Positions 9,393 through 18,098 of a stretch of DNA of 64,000 nucleotides are shown one piece after another (positions within the stretch are counted from its first letter, which is position 1; every line of letters begins with the position of its first letter). The DNA is taken from contig JAHFSX010000024.1 in NCBI GenBank assembly GCA_023269675.1, forward strand, positions 1 to 64,000. Reading direction: 5' to 3'. The position numbers and the translations under genes are program-made. The notes beneath the pieces are model-generated. The model worked only from the letters and a program-made list of their open reading frames with translations, had not been told where the DNA came from and searched no databases. This DNA comes from Verrucomicrobiota bacterium (lineage in GTDB: Bacteria > Verrucomicrobiota > Kiritimatiellia > RFP12 > UBA1067).

Positions 9393-11207
9393 TTACTTTG
9401 TGCTCGTTTCCGTCGAGCTCGCGGAGACCGGCTGCTCGATGGCCACCGGAGTGGACGCCTCGGCCTCCTGTTCGGTCACGACCACGTCGTGAGAAGCCCG
9501 GGGGCTCTGCGGGTCCTTGAGACTCATGATGGACTCGATCGTGCGGTCCCCCGGCTCCTTGGTCTTGCCGTTCATGAGGTCGCGGCTCAGGATCGCGTTC
9601 TTGGGCATGCCGGCGTCCTCGCGGATGGTGGAGGGGTCCGTGATGCCCACGGTGACGAAGATCACGATCTCTTTCTGCTCCTTTTCGCGGCTCTTCCAGC
9701 CGAAGACGCGCGGGCCGATCCACGGCAGGTCGCGCAGCCACGGCAGGCCCGCGTCGACGTTGGACTCGGTGGTTTTGGAGAGGCCGCCGATCACGGCGGT
9801 TTTGCCGCTTTCCATGGTGAAGACCGTCTGGATGCGGCGCATGGCGATGATCGGGAAGCTGGAGACCGGGGTGTTCGCGGTGCCTTGGATGGTGAAGTCG
9901 CCCGTTTTCTCGCTGATCGACGGCTCGATCTTCACGGTGATCAGTCCGGAGGCGCTCACGCGCGGGGTGACCTTGAGGCTGATGCCGTAGCTGAAGAAGG
10001 CCTCGCCGACGAAGGGCTCCTCTTTGCCGGGGATGATGGTCAGCTCGGCGGTGACGTCCAGCTGGTCGCCCGCGGTGCCGCTGCGGGAGGAACGGACGCT
10101 GACGTTCGGCTCCTTGGTGGTCATGTCAACCTTGGCGGTCTCCTCGTTGGCGACGATGATCTTGGGGTTGGAGAAGACGGAGGCGCCGCCCATGCTCTCG
10201 AAGGCGTTGAGGGCGAGGCTGAAGGCGTCGATCGACATCGAGCCCGTGAACGCGCGCGTCCTGTCGTGCGTCTTGGTCTCGTTAAAGCTGCGGGAGGAGC
10301 CGTTGCCGAGAACGGTTTCGGTGGTGAGGTCGCTGAGGATCTCGCGCGTGGAGCCGTCGAAGGTGTCGGTGATCTTGTCCGTGGCGGTGGAGTTGGCCGA
10401 GCCGGACGTGCCGTGTTTGCCGATGCTCGAATGCGTGGAGTCGTCCGTCCAGCCCAATGTGGCGCCGTCGAAGTTCACGCCCACGCCGTCGCCGCCGAAG
10501 GCGTCCCATTTCAGGCCGAGCTTCTTGCTGGCGCCCGCGGAAAGTTCGACGAAACGGGCTTCGATGTAGACCTGGGTGCGGGGCTTGTCGATGGCGATGA
10601 TGATCTTTTCGCACTCCCCGAGCTGCTGTTCCGTGGCGGTGACGATCACCACGTTCGCGGAGGGGAAGGGGGTGGCGGAGCTGCCGACGCCGAGGGTTGC
10701 GGTCAACAGCTTCGCGACGTCGAGCGCGTTGGCGTTGTTGAGCTCGAAGGTGCGGGTGACCCGGGGGATCTCGAGGGTCTTGGTGCTGACCACGTAGATG
10801 CCGGACCCCGTGGGCTGCTCGAGCAGCTGCAGCCCCTGCGGCTCGAGAATGGAGGAGAGCCCCTTGCGCCAGGGCACGTTGTCGAGCCGGACGCTGACAA
10901 TGCCCTGCAGGTTCGTGCCGCTTGAGATGATGTTGGCGCCGGTGGCGTCGCGGAAGGCCTTGATGACGTCGACGATGGGGGTCTCGTCGAAAACCATGGA
11001 GACCACCGCCTCGTTGCTGTTGGCCGTATCGACGACGCGGACCGCGGGCGCGGGGGCCGGCGTGGCCGCCACGGGCCGCGGCTGCTGCGGGACAGTGAGG
11101 GGGACCACCGGTTTGACCGCCGCGGGCTCTTGGGCTGAGGTCCGCAACGGTGTCGCCGACATCAGCGCGACGGCAGCGAGTGTACAGGCGATGGTGATGG
11201 TTTTCAT
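9393..11207 (-). CDS. pilQ: type IV pilus / type II secretion secretin (PilQ/GspD-like)
   Basis: 604-residue outer-membrane channel. It has a signal peptide (MKTITIACTLAAVALMSATPL), a Pro/Ala-rich linker (~25-60), an STN-like N0 domain (~65-150, FDETPIVDVIKAFRDATGANII), an N1/KH-like domain (~150-215, FELNNANALDVAKLL and VIVTATEQQL), then the secretin core (~225-560). The core shows QVYIEARFVELS, VFSNPKIIVANEETAKV and the hallmark VDAGLPWLRDLPWIG, ending in EIVIFVTVGI. AGGAG precedes the ATG. Within the operon it follows pilM-N-O and a PilP-like gene. PilQ is favoured over GspD because of those neighbours and pilT, but the locus mixes features of both systems. Confidence 0.92.
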   Translation of the reverse strand: MKTITIACTLAAVALMSATPLRTSAQEPAAVKPVVPLTVPQQPRPVAATPAPAPAVRVVDTANSNEAVVSMVFDETPIVDVIKAFRDATGANIISSGTNLQGIVSVRLDNVPWRKGLSSILEPQGLQLLEQPTGSGIYVVSTKTLEIPRVTRTFELNNANALDVAKLLTATLGVGSSATPFPSANVVIVTATEQQLGECEKIIIAIDKPRTQVYIEARFVELSAGASKKLGLKWDAFGGDGVGVNFDGATLGWTDDSTHSSIGKHGTSGSANSTATDKITDTFDGSTREILSDLTTETVLGNGSSRSFNETKTHDRTRAFTGSMSIDAFSLALNAFESMGGASVFSNPKIIVANEETAKVDMTTKEPNVSVRSSRSGTAGDQLDVTAELTIIPGKEEPFVGEAFFSYGISLKVTPRVSASGLITVKIEPSISEKTGDFTIQGTANTPVSSFPIIAMRRIQTVFTMESGKTAVIGGLSKTTESNVDAGLPWLRDLPWIGPRVFGWKSREKEQKEIVIFVTVGITDPSTIREDAGMPKNAILSRDLMNGKTKEPGDRTIESIMSLKDPQSPRASHDVVVTEQEAEASTPVAIEQPVSASSTETSTK

Positions 11208-11247
11208 CTTAGGCTCCTGGTTGGGTTTTGACTGGTCACAAAAGAGG

Positions 11248-11715
11248 TTACTTGTTTGGGTCGAGGTCGGCCGGCAATTGAACCACGCGCTCCGCTTTCA
11301 GCGGCACGAGTTCAAGCGTTCGGTCGGTGATGGTTTCAACGTGCCAGCGGAAACGGATCCCCTGCTGGATGAAGGTGACGGTGTCGCCGGCGGCGACCAT
11401 GCGGCGGTTGACCATGGCCAGGATGCGCTTCTCCTGGGTGTCGGGCCGGACGGCCTGGGTGAATCCGCTGATGACCAGCGCTTTCCGCGCGGCGGCCCAG
11501 TCGGCGTCCGTGATCGGACGCTCGGCGGGCTTCACGGGCTTCGGCGGCTCAGGGGGTTTGGCGGCCGGGGCCAAGTCGGTCACCGGCGCAACGACCGGTT
11601 CCGGTTTGGGCGGCTCGTAGCCGATCGGCCAGAACGGGTCACGCGCAGCCGTGGCCGGAAGCGCGGCGAGCGTGCCGAGCGCGAAAAAGGCGGAGAGGAC
11701 GTGACGTGTTTTCAT
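11248..11715 (-). CDS. PilP-like periplasmic/lipoprotein-like pilus protein
   Basis: 155 residues with a signal peptide (MKTRHVLSAFFALGTLAALPATA) followed by RDPFWPIGYEPPKPE, a Pro/Lys-rich linker, and a small C-terminal beta domain (~90-145, NRRMVAAGDTVTFIQQGIRFRWHVETI) of the kind that holds HR/PDZ-like cores in PilP and GspC. Position between pilO and the secretin matches pilP. There is no lipobox cysteine. The upstream sequence lacks an SD and lies only 15 bases after pilO's stop, so translation may be coupled. Family assignment rests on position and layout rather than strong motifs. Confidence 0.6.
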   Translation of the reverse strand: MKTRHVLSAFFALGTLAALPATAARDPFWPIGYEPPKPEPVVAPVTDLAPAAKPPEPPKPVKPAERPITDADWAAARKALVISGFTQAVRPDTQEKRILAMVNRRMVAAGDTVTFIQQGIRFRWHVETITDRTLELVPLKAERVVQLPADLDPNK

Positions 11716-11730
11716 GGCGGGTACAGGAGA

Positions 11731-12360
11731 TTAATTGCCGTTCTTTACGGGCGGCAAACGTTTTTCACCTTTGGTTGGCCATTCGAACGTGATGAGCGCT
11801 TTGTGGGTTTCCGGGGTTTGGGGCAGGCTCAGGATGAGCAGCCCGGAGAGCGTCGTCAGCGGCAGGGAGGCTTCGACCCGCGCGATGAACGCCGCGGTCT
11901 GGTCATAGGTGCCGTGCCCGGTGAACTCGACCGGCTGCCTGGCGTAGAGCTGCTCGGGCGGGGGCGCGGGCACCTGGAGAGGGATGGGGGGCAGCTCCTT
12001 GACGCTGTCGATGACGAAGCCCGTTTCCTGCGCGAGCGGGGTGAGCAGGGCCTTGCCGCGCATGGCGAACGAGCCCAGGAGCGGGTCGATCACGCCGGCG
12101 GAAGTCAGGGTGTTGAGTTTGGCTTCGGCGGCGGCGGTCTTGGTCCGCTGCTGCTCGGTGCCGATGATGTCCGCACGCATGCGGGCGATCGTCTCGTTCA
12201 GGCCGGCGAGCTCGGACCGGACTGAAAGCAGGCGCGCGCGCGACGGAAGCACGGCCATAAAGAGCAGGGCGCCCCCCGCGGCCGCGGCCACGGCCGTGAT
12301 GGTGAGCGCGCGCTTCATCGAGGGCGCGATCTTGGCGAGGGCGGTCAAGTCGAAGCTCAT
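11731..12360 (-). CDS. pilO: PilO-like pilus inner-membrane assembly protein
   Basis: 209 residues. The start at 12,360 is preceded by GAGGAGGT and overlaps the pilN stop by ATGA. It has a short cytoplasmic N-terminus, one membrane segment (~20-40, ALTITAVAAAAGGALLFMAV), a coiled-coil stretch (~45-90, RSELAGLNETIARMRADI), then a ferredoxin-like periplasmic domain with QPVEFTGHGTYDQTAAFIARVEAS, typical of PilO/GspM. It would pair with PilN to form the inner-membrane alignment complex with PilM and PilP. Confidence 0.8.
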   Translation of the reverse strand: MSFDLTALAKIAPSMKRALTITAVAAAAGGALLFMAVLPSRARLLSVRSELAGLNETIARMRADIIGTEQQRTKTAAAEAKLNTLTSAGVIDPLLGSFAMRGKALLTPLAQETGFVIDSVKELPPIPLQVPAPPPEQLYARQPVEFTGHGTYDQTAAFIARVEASLPLTTLSGLLILSLPQTPETHKALITFEWPTKGEKRLPPVKNGN

Positions 12361-13013
12361 TCGAACCTCCTCGGTAGGCAAACGCACGTGAGTTCGAACA
12401 GGAGCGTCTCGCGGTTTTCGGGGTTGCGGGCCAGATCCTGGCGGAACGTGCCCTTCGGGATCTCGGCCGACCGGATGATGTTGGTGAACGCCGGCGTGCG
12501 GAGCGCGGAGAGCAGCGCGTTGACCGCCTCGGAGGAGTGCTCGCCCGCGGTCCGCCCGGCGAGCCGCAGCGTCACCGCTTCAACGGTGTTGGTCGGCCCC
12601 AGCGTGGGGTGCAGGGGGTCCAAAGGCAGGGGCGCCGGGGGCGGGGGGACGCGCACCTCGGTGAGCTGCACGTTCTCCGGCACGCACGGCGCCAGTTTGG
12701 CAAGCGTTTCCCCGAACAGGAGGCGGGCGTTCAGGTAGAACTGGAGCTGGCGCGTGGTGGCCGTGAGGTCCAGCTCCCGCGCCTGCAGCGCCCGCAGCGC
12801 GTTGTGCGCGGGCGCCAGCCCGGCGACTTCCTTTTCCAGCTCGCCTTTCAGGACCGTCTGGTTGTGGATGCGGAAGGCGAACAGGCCCCACCAGAGCGCG
12901 ATGCCGCAGGCGCCGAAGACGGCGAGCATCGGCATCATCACCCGCAGGCGGATGGGGTTGGAGCTGTAGCGCTCCTCCTCGCGCAAGAGGTCCAGGTGCA
13001 GGGACGCGTTCAT
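12357..13013 (-). CDS. pilN: PilN-like pilus inner-membrane assembly protein
   Basis: 218 residues. The start at 13,013 overlaps the pilM stop (ATGA), and the stop overlaps pilO's start the same way, so the three genes are translationally coupled. A short cytoplasmic N-terminus (MNASLHLDLLREEERY) that could bind PilM is followed by a membrane segment (~29-46, MPMLAVFGACGIALWWGLFAF), a coiled coil (~50-95) and a periplasmic domain containing PENVQLTEVRVP and VTLRLAGRT, as in PilN/GspL. A Pro-rich loop (PPPPAPLPLDPLHP) interrupts the periplasmic domain. Confidence 0.8.
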   Translation of the reverse strand: MNASLHLDLLREEERYSSNPIRLRVMMPMLAVFGACGIALWWGLFAFRIHNQTVLKGELEKEVAGLAPAHNALRALQARELDLTATTRQLQFYLNARLLFGETLAKLAPCVPENVQLTEVRVPPPPAPLPLDPLHPTLGPTNTVEAVTLRLAGRTAGEHSSEAVNALLSALRTPAFTNIIRSAEIPKGTFRQDLARNPENRETLLFELTCVCLPRRFE

Positions 13014-14014
13014 ACATCCTCCAAAACCGCGCGGGCGGCACCCACCGCGGCCATCAGATAGGGCGCGGCCGCGCCGGGGTCGGTGTGGTTGCGGGCGGGC
13101 TTCTCGATGCCGTCGAACGGCGAGATGGACGTCAGCGGGAGGTTCATCATGGAGAAAAAGACGGAGGACCAGAAATTGACGCCCGCCGGCAGGCCGCAGA
13201 TGAAGAAGTTTTTCGACTGGCAGTTGCGGCGGCGCTGCAGGTAGTCGGAGGAGATCTCGACCTGCCGGAAGAGCGGGCGCAGGACCGGCTCGATCATGGG
13301 CGTGGGGTCGATGAGCGTGTCGTCCAGCACGGCGTCCGCGAGCGCGGGCTCGATGCGCATCTGGGTGCTGACGGCGAGGCGGAGATGGGTGTAGCCGACC
13401 GGGTGCTCGCGATAGAGCACGAGCCGCGAGTCGTGGAAGGCGGTCAAGGCCGTGTGCTCGGCGAAGACGAACAGGGCGACCGCCGTGCCCGCCGACGCGC
13501 TGAAAGCCGGGCCGGCGGTGAAGCAGTTCATGGCGGCGGCGGCAGAAACCTGGAGGGAGCAGGCGGTCGGCCGGCGCCCCTCGGGCAGCAGTCGGGCGGC
13601 CCACGCGGCCTGAAACTCGGGCAGGCCCGCGGCGAGCGCCGGCAGGTCCGGCGCGCTGCTGCGCGACACGGTGCGGAAGTCGGCCTGGCCTTTTTCGGGC
13701 ACCTCGTCGCCGACCCCGGTCGCATTGCGCAGGTACGCGAGCTTAGAGGTCACGGCCAAGGCGGCGTGCGGCGCCTGAAAGGGGCGCGGCAACTGCCAGG
13801 CCGCGGGCGCGCCCTCGGCCGCGCCGGCGGCTTCCGGCAGCGTGCCCGGCAAGCGCAGGAAACCGACCGACACCAATTCGGTTTTGCCCTCGCGCTTGCG
13901 CAGGCGGACCGCCGGCACGCCTTCGGCGAACCCGGCCCCCAGCTCCAGCCCCACGACGTCCGTGACCGGCCGCCGCTGCGGTGTGAGTTGAACCTTTATG
14001 GGTGCAGATTTCAT
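13010..14014 (-). CDS. pilM: PilM-like actin-fold pilus assembly protein
   Basis: 334 residues. The N-terminal VVGLELGAGFAEGVPAVRLRKREGK corresponds to the first phosphate-binding loop of the PilM/GspL actin-like fold. AAAMNCFTAGPAFSASAGTAVALFVFAEHTALTAF and SSDYLQRRRNCQSKNFFICG fit the later sheet and the dyad positions. It heads the pilMNOP-secretin operon. No SD precedes the ATG; a sigma-54-type promoter at 14,028-14,043 predicts transcription beginning within 2-3 bases of it, so the mRNA may be leaderless. PilM would bind the cytoplasmic tail of PilN. Confidence 0.75.
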   Translation of the reverse strand: MKSAPIKVQLTPQRRPVTDVVGLELGAGFAEGVPAVRLRKREGKTELVSVGFLRLPGTLPEAAGAAEGAPAAWQLPRPFQAPHAALAVTSKLAYLRNATGVGDEVPEKGQADFRTVSRSSAPDLPALAAGLPEFQAAWAARLLPEGRRPTACSLQVSAAAAMNCFTAGPAFSASAGTAVALFVFAEHTALTAFHDSRLVLYREHPVGYTHLRLAVSTQMRIEPALADAVLDDTLIDPTPMIEPVLRPLFRQVEISSDYLQRRRNCQSKNFFICGLPAGVNFWSSVFFSMMNLPLTSISPFDGIEKPARNHTDPGAAAPYLMAAVGAARAVLEDV

Positions 14015-14027
14015 CAGGGGGGTTTAA

Positions 14028-14043
14028 GCATATATTGTGCCAC
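14028..14043 (-). promoter_or_regulatory. sigma-54-type promoter for pilM operon
   Basis: On the minus strand GTGGCACAATATATGC has the -24 GGCAC and -12 TGC elements with the exact GG-N10-GC spacing. The predicted start site is about 14,016, two bases before the pilM ATG. Confidence 0.6.
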
Positions 14044-14097
14044 ATCCGGGGGGCGGGGAACGGCACTCGCGGCGGGCGCATTCCCCGGCCCGGGTTC

Positions 14098-14136
14098 TCG
14101 TTTTTGCAAAAGACATTTGCATAAGAGAGAAAATGG
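14098..14136. promoter_or_regulatory. candidate enhancer (UAS) for an NtrC-type activator
   Basis: It begins TCGTTTTTGCAAA and ends GAGAGAAAA; a close copy lies at 21,687-21,722. It sits 65-103 bp upstream of the PAS-operon -24 element and 55-93 bp upstream of the pilM one, so it could serve both divergent promoters. A 7-bp inverted repeat (GGCCGCC/GGCGGCC, 14,136-14,156) lies between it and the PAS promoter. Confidence 0.45.
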
Positions 14137-14200
14137 GCCGCCGGTGAGGGGCGGCCTCGCGCTTTTCAGGGCTGGCGCGCGGCGCCGTGAAAATCGACAA

Positions 14201-14216
14201 TCGGCATGAATCGTGC
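14201..14216 (+). promoter_or_regulatory. sigma-54-type promoter for the PAS/minor-pilin operon
   Basis: TCGGCATGAATCGTGC keeps the GG-N10-GC spacing and has GTGCTTT at -12. The predicted start site coincides with the ATG at 14,228. Confidence 0.55.
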
Positions 14217-14227
14217 TTTAATAAGTC

Positions 14228-15409
14228 ATGGAAATGAAGACCAACGATAAATCGAGAACCATCAAGATCGACATACGCTCTTTGGGCTACGGTCAATCGC
14301 CCGCTCCGAGCGAACGGGAGGACGCGGTCCATCCCGATTATTTCGCCACGCTGGACTACCGGTTCCTCTTCGAGCACGCCTATGACGCGATCCTGCTGGC
14401 CGACCGCGCGGGCAAGGTGCTGGCGGTCAACGCGCGGGCGTCGCTTTTTTTCGGGTACGGGGAAGCCGGCCTGACGGGCTTGCCCCTGCGCGCGCTGGTG
14501 GCGGGGGTGACGGACTCTCTGCTGGCCGAGGTGCGCGCCGTGATCGAAGAGGGCCGGTACATGCGGATCCAGGCCTTCGCGGTGCACCAGGACGGCGAGT
14601 TCACGGCGGTCGAGATCGTGGCGATGGGCAACCGCGAGAGCGCGCCCGAGCCGATCTGCTATCTGATCCGCGACATCCAGTCGCGCTGGCACGCCGAGCA
14701 GAAACTGCACTCCGCCTATCATGCGATGGACAACACCGATTCCGGCATCGGCATCGCGGATATGGAGGGCAAGGTCACCTACGCCAACCGCAAGATGATC
14801 GAACTGCTGGCCGGCGGCGAGGAGGCGGCGGTGTTCGGGCAGCACCTGGACGCCTGGTTTGACCGCAAAAGCGTGATCGAGCCGATGCTCGAAAACATCG
14901 AGCAGGGCGTGGGCTGGTCGGGCGAGCAGCGGCTGTTGGGGCGGGAGAAGAGCGGCTGGCTGCTGGTTTCGGCGGTGCCGGACATCAACGACGAGGACGA
15001 GCTGGCCGGCATGGTGCTCTCCATCCGCGACACGGCGGACCGGCGGCGCGCGGAGCTTGCCGAGCACCAGGCGGAGCGCAACCTGATCATGATGGAGAGC
15101 CTGGCCGGCGTGTGCCACGAGCTGGGCCAGCCCGCCACCGTCCTGCTGACCGGCATCGAGATCATGAAGCAGGAGGGGATGGACGACGAGAGGACGCGGC
15201 GCGAGATGATCGAGATGTGCTATGGGGCCGTCATCCAGTTGCGTGACCTGTTGCAGAAGATGAACGCCAAAAGGCTTTACGCCGCCGAGCCGTACCTGCC
15301 GTCCCAGGCCGACTCCAAGGGCATCCTGCGCTTGGACGAGCGGGATGACGAGCGGGGCGAGGATGACGGCGGACTGGACACGGCGGCAAACCGGGATAGG
15401 AGTGCGTGA
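14228..15409 (+). CDS. double-PAS protein with HisKA domain but no ATPase domain
   Basis: 393 residues. PAS 1 spans ~43-150 (EHAYDAILLADRAGKVLAVN), PAS 2 ~160-275 (NTDSGIGIADMEGKVTYANR), and a HisKA dimerisation domain ~285-350 carries the H-box SLAGVCHELGQPATVLL with His297. The chain then ends after an acidic tail; the HATPase_c domain expected next is absent and no such domain is encoded in the following frames. It cannot autophosphorylate alone; it could be phosphorylated in trans, for example by the kinase at 27,087, or act as an adaptor (inference). It ends one base before the minor pilin gene, so it is first in the pseudopilin operon. Start chosen at the first ATG; no SD is present. 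Confidence 0.8.
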   Translation: MEMKTNDKSRTIKIDIRSLGYGQSPAPSEREDAVHPDYFATLDYRFLFEHAYDAILLADRAGKVLAVNARASLFFGYGEAGLTGLPLRALVAGVTDSLLAEVRAVIEEGRYMRIQAFAVHQDGEFTAVEIVAMGNRESAPEPICYLIRDIQSRWHAEQKLHSAYHAMDNTDSGIGIADMEGKVTYANRKMIELLAGGEEAAVFGQHLDAWFDRKSVIEPMLENIEQGVGWSGEQRLLGREKSGWLLVSAVPDINDEDELAGMVLSIRDTADRRRAELAEHQAERNLIMMESLAGVCHELGQPATVLLTGIEIMKQEGMDDERTRREMIEMCYGAVIQLRDLLQKMNAKRLYAAEPYLPSQADSKGILRLDERDDERGEDDGGLDTAANRDRSA

Positions 15410-15410
15410 G

Positions 15411-15875
15411 ATGGGTGCGAACGGGCAGCGAGGCATGAGTCTGTTGGAGCTGATGATCGCGATGTCGCTCATGGCGATCATCATGGCGGCCGCGTTTCCG
15501 CTGGTCGACCAGATGATGGCGCGCTTCCAGATGGCGCGCGATCACTACGTCGCCGCGACCCTCTGCCAGGGGCGCATCGAGCGCGCGCGCGGCGTGCCGT
15601 ATTCGGATATTCCCTTGCTGAGCGAGAACGGCGCGCTGATCGACGACTTCGGCAACAGCGCCGTGCCCGGAGGCCGCTTCCGCCGCACGACCACGGTCGT
15701 GCCGGACACGCCGGTCGCGGGCATGACCACCATGACGGTGCAGACGCAGATCTGCATCTGCTCGCGGTGGGGATGGCGCAAGGTCTTTCACCCCATCAAG
15801 AGCGGGTCTTTCATCTGCCGGTTCACTGACGAGAACGAGCACATGTCGTTTCTCTTTACGGAGTTCCAGAAATGA
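15411..15875 (+). CDS. minor type IV pseudopilin (GspI/PilV-like)
   Basis: 154 residues. The start at 15,411 is preceded by AGGAG at a good distance. The prepilin signal is MGANGQRG followed by MSLLELMIAMSLMAIIMAA: a peptidase cleaves after Gly8 and the mature protein has Glu at position 5. The helix continues into QMMARFQMARDHYVAATLCQGRIERARG, as in GspI. The remainder is a small globular domain with two cysteines near residue 125 (CICSRWGW). It overlaps the next pseudopilin gene by ATGA. Likely part of the pilus-tip or pseudopilus-tip complex with the next two proteins. Confidence 0.82.
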   Translation: MGANGQRGMSLLELMIAMSLMAIIMAAAFPLVDQMMARFQMARDHYVAATLCQGRIERARGVPYSDIPLLSENGALIDDFGNSAVPGGRFRRTTTVVPDTPVAGMTTMTVQTQICICSRWGWRKVFHPIKSGSFICRFTDENEHMSFLFTEFQK

Positions 15876-18034
15876 GCGCGACAAGACGTGAGGGTTTTAC
15901 GCTGTTGGAGACGGTTTTCGCCGTCAGCGTGTTCGCGCTGGTGATCGGCACGGCCATGGGGTCGTGGCTGCTGTTCATGTACAAGTCGAACCGCGTCAAC
16001 ACGCAGGCCTCGCTGGACATGGATGTCCGCATGGTCATCGAGCGTTTCCGCTCCGAGATGCGCAACACGGCGCGCGAGACGATCATCTTTTACCCGGAGA
16101 ACGTGACGCCCTATCAGGCGGTGGGCTTCGCCCTGCCCTCGGACAGCGACGGCGACGGCCTGATGGACACGGACGCGACGGGCTCGAACATCCTGTGGCG
16201 GCAGACCGTGGTCTACCATGTCTGGACCGGCTCGCCCTACCAGATGCGCCGGACGGTGTTCGCCAACCGCAACAAGGATGCGACGTATGCGGCCCGCTAC
16301 GGCCAGGTCGCCTCGGTGGTGTCCGGCGGCAACGGCGCGGGGAGCTGTCTGGCCGGCGAGAGCCCCACGACCAGCGTGCTGTTCCAGAACCTCTTTACCG
16401 GCAAGCTCTGGCATGCGGAGGCGACCTTCGACGGGTACGCGGCGGACGACACGCGCGAGAAGGTCACCTTCGGGAGTTTGCCGCTCGGGCCCGGCACGCA
16501 CACGGTCAACTTCACCGTCGCGGGCAAGAACCCCGCTTCGACGGGCCGGGAGATCCATCTGGACCAGATCAGCGCCGGGGTCGCGGACTGGCCGCTGGAG
16601 GCGGAACTGCGCACCGTGGCGGGCGTCAGCGCCGCCCCGTATTTCGTGGGCCAGGGGCTGGCCGGCGCGGCCTACGGGCTGGATGCGGCCGCCGCGGCCG
16701 ACGGCGCCAAGCTCGCGGTGACGGTGTATAACGACGCGATCGAGGAGAGCACCTTTATCGGCGAGGGCCGCAACGTCTCCTTCTCGAATACGGTGGTGCG
16801 GTTCGACACGGCCTACAAGCCGACGGGCTTTGACGCGGGGGTCTACGCGGCCAAGCTGGACGGACAGTTCAAGACGGCCTGGTGGGGCTACGAGCAGGCA
16901 TACAACCAGAACTCGGGCGGACGTGACGCATTAGGAACGGATATCAGGTATTTTTGTACAAACTGTGTGATCCGGATCCCTGTGCGCGGCGAGTTTGTCC
17001 GCGAAGGCGGCTTCGGGCCGGTGTTCCGGATGTACCGCTCGGCCTACAACTACGGCTTGCAGATTTTGAATCCCGCGTATGCGCCCACGGCCACGCCGGG
17101 CAGCCCGGATGTCGACCCCGCGAAGTTTGTCCGTTTGGCGTTTTACCAGAACGGCGTGAAGAAGGCCAGCTGGGCGGTGTGCGCGGCGGGCGGCGTGGAC
17201 CTGAGGCCGGAGACGGACACGCTGGTGCCCATGGAGGCGGGGCAGAGCTTCATTTTCTCCTTTCAGTGTACGGTGTTGGACTTCAATAAAGATTCCATCC
17301 GAGCCTTCGAAATTGATGATGCCGCGACCTGGGGGTGCTGGCTCATCAAGGGCGGGACCGCGACCACCGCGATGCAGGCCCAATGGTCCACGCTGCCGGG
17401 AATCGAGTATGTGCGTGAGGATGGCCAAAGGTGCCTGCCCGGGCTGGTGTGCCTGACGGCCAACTTCGCCGACGGCGGCGAGTACGTGTCGCACGTGTAC
17501 GACACCCATAACGAGAAGGGCGCGGCCAAGAGCTTCGCGTGGGACGCCGATGTGCCGGCGGGCTCGGGCCTGACGATGTACGCGCGTGCGGGGAACGCGC
17601 TCACGGACGACGGCTTCGGGATTGCCGATGCGACGGCGTGGGAGAACGTGGCCGCCGCCGCGAACGGCAGCCCGTTTTCCGGCAACACCGGACGCTTTGT
17701 GCAGTTCCGCGCCGCGTTCACGGCGCAGCCGAAGAGCCTGTACCCGAGCGAAAGCGGCTCGACTTCCGGCGGGCCCTACCGCAGCGCCACACCGAAAATC
17801 CGCCGCGCGCTCTTCACCTGGGACGGCGAGGAGAAGTATATTGATGTGACCGCGGATCTGCTGAAGGGGCCGGCTTGCGGCATCTTCCATGTGGATGTGG
17901 ACGGCAAGCCGCTGATCCGCGGCGTGACCATGGAGATCGAGATTTTCAAGGATATCCGGACGCAGGGCGGCGTGAATGCGCGGCTGCGTTCGGCCATGAC
18001 CGCCGAGGTCGAGCCGCGTAACAGCGGCAAGTGA
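15872..18034 (+). CDS. very large minor pseudopilin (GspJ/PilW-like)
   Basis: 720 residues, over three times the usual 200-250 of GspJ. The prepilin signal is MSATRREG followed by FTLLETVFAVSVFALVIGTA, with Glu5, and the helix runs through RVNTQASLDMDVRMVIERFRSEMR, the GspJ pattern. Residues ~150-700 are extra globular modules rich in beta strands and aromatic residues; I do not recognise a known catalytic domain in them. The size suggests a tip adhesin carried on a pseudopilin stalk, comparable to PilY1-type roles, but that is inference. Its ATG overlaps the previous stop. Confidence 0.8.
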   Translation: MSATRREGFTLLETVFAVSVFALVIGTAMGSWLLFMYKSNRVNTQASLDMDVRMVIERFRSEMRNTARETIIFYPENVTPYQAVGFALPSDSDGDGLMDTDATGSNILWRQTVVYHVWTGSPYQMRRTVFANRNKDATYAARYGQVASVVSGGNGAGSCLAGESPTTSVLFQNLFTGKLWHAEATFDGYAADDTREKVTFGSLPLGPGTHTVNFTVAGKNPASTGREIHLDQISAGVADWPLEAELRTVAGVSAAPYFVGQGLAGAAYGLDAAAAADGAKLAVTVYNDAIEESTFIGEGRNVSFSNTVVRFDTAYKPTGFDAGVYAAKLDGQFKTAWWGYEQAYNQNSGGRDALGTDIRYFCTNCVIRIPVRGEFVREGGFGPVFRMYRSAYNYGLQILNPAYAPTATPGSPDVDPAKFVRLAFYQNGVKKASWAVCAAGGVDLRPETDTLVPMEAGQSFIFSFQCTVLDFNKDSIRAFEIDDAATWGCWLIKGGTATTAMQAQWSTLPGIEYVREDGQRCLPGLVCLTANFADGGEYVSHVYDTHNEKGAAKSFAWDADVPAGSGLTMYARAGNALTDDGFGIADATAWENVAAAANGSPFSGNTGRFVQFRAAFTAQPKSLYPSESGSTSGGPYRSATPKIRRALFTWDGEEKYIDVTADLLKGPACGIFHVDVDGKPLIRGVTMEIEIFKDIRTQGGVNARLRSAMTAEVEPRNSGK

Positions 18035-18098
18035 GGGTGCTGGGTGGCCCCTCCGTTTCGGGCGGATGTGCAGACTTTAAGAGATCGGGAGGTTCATC

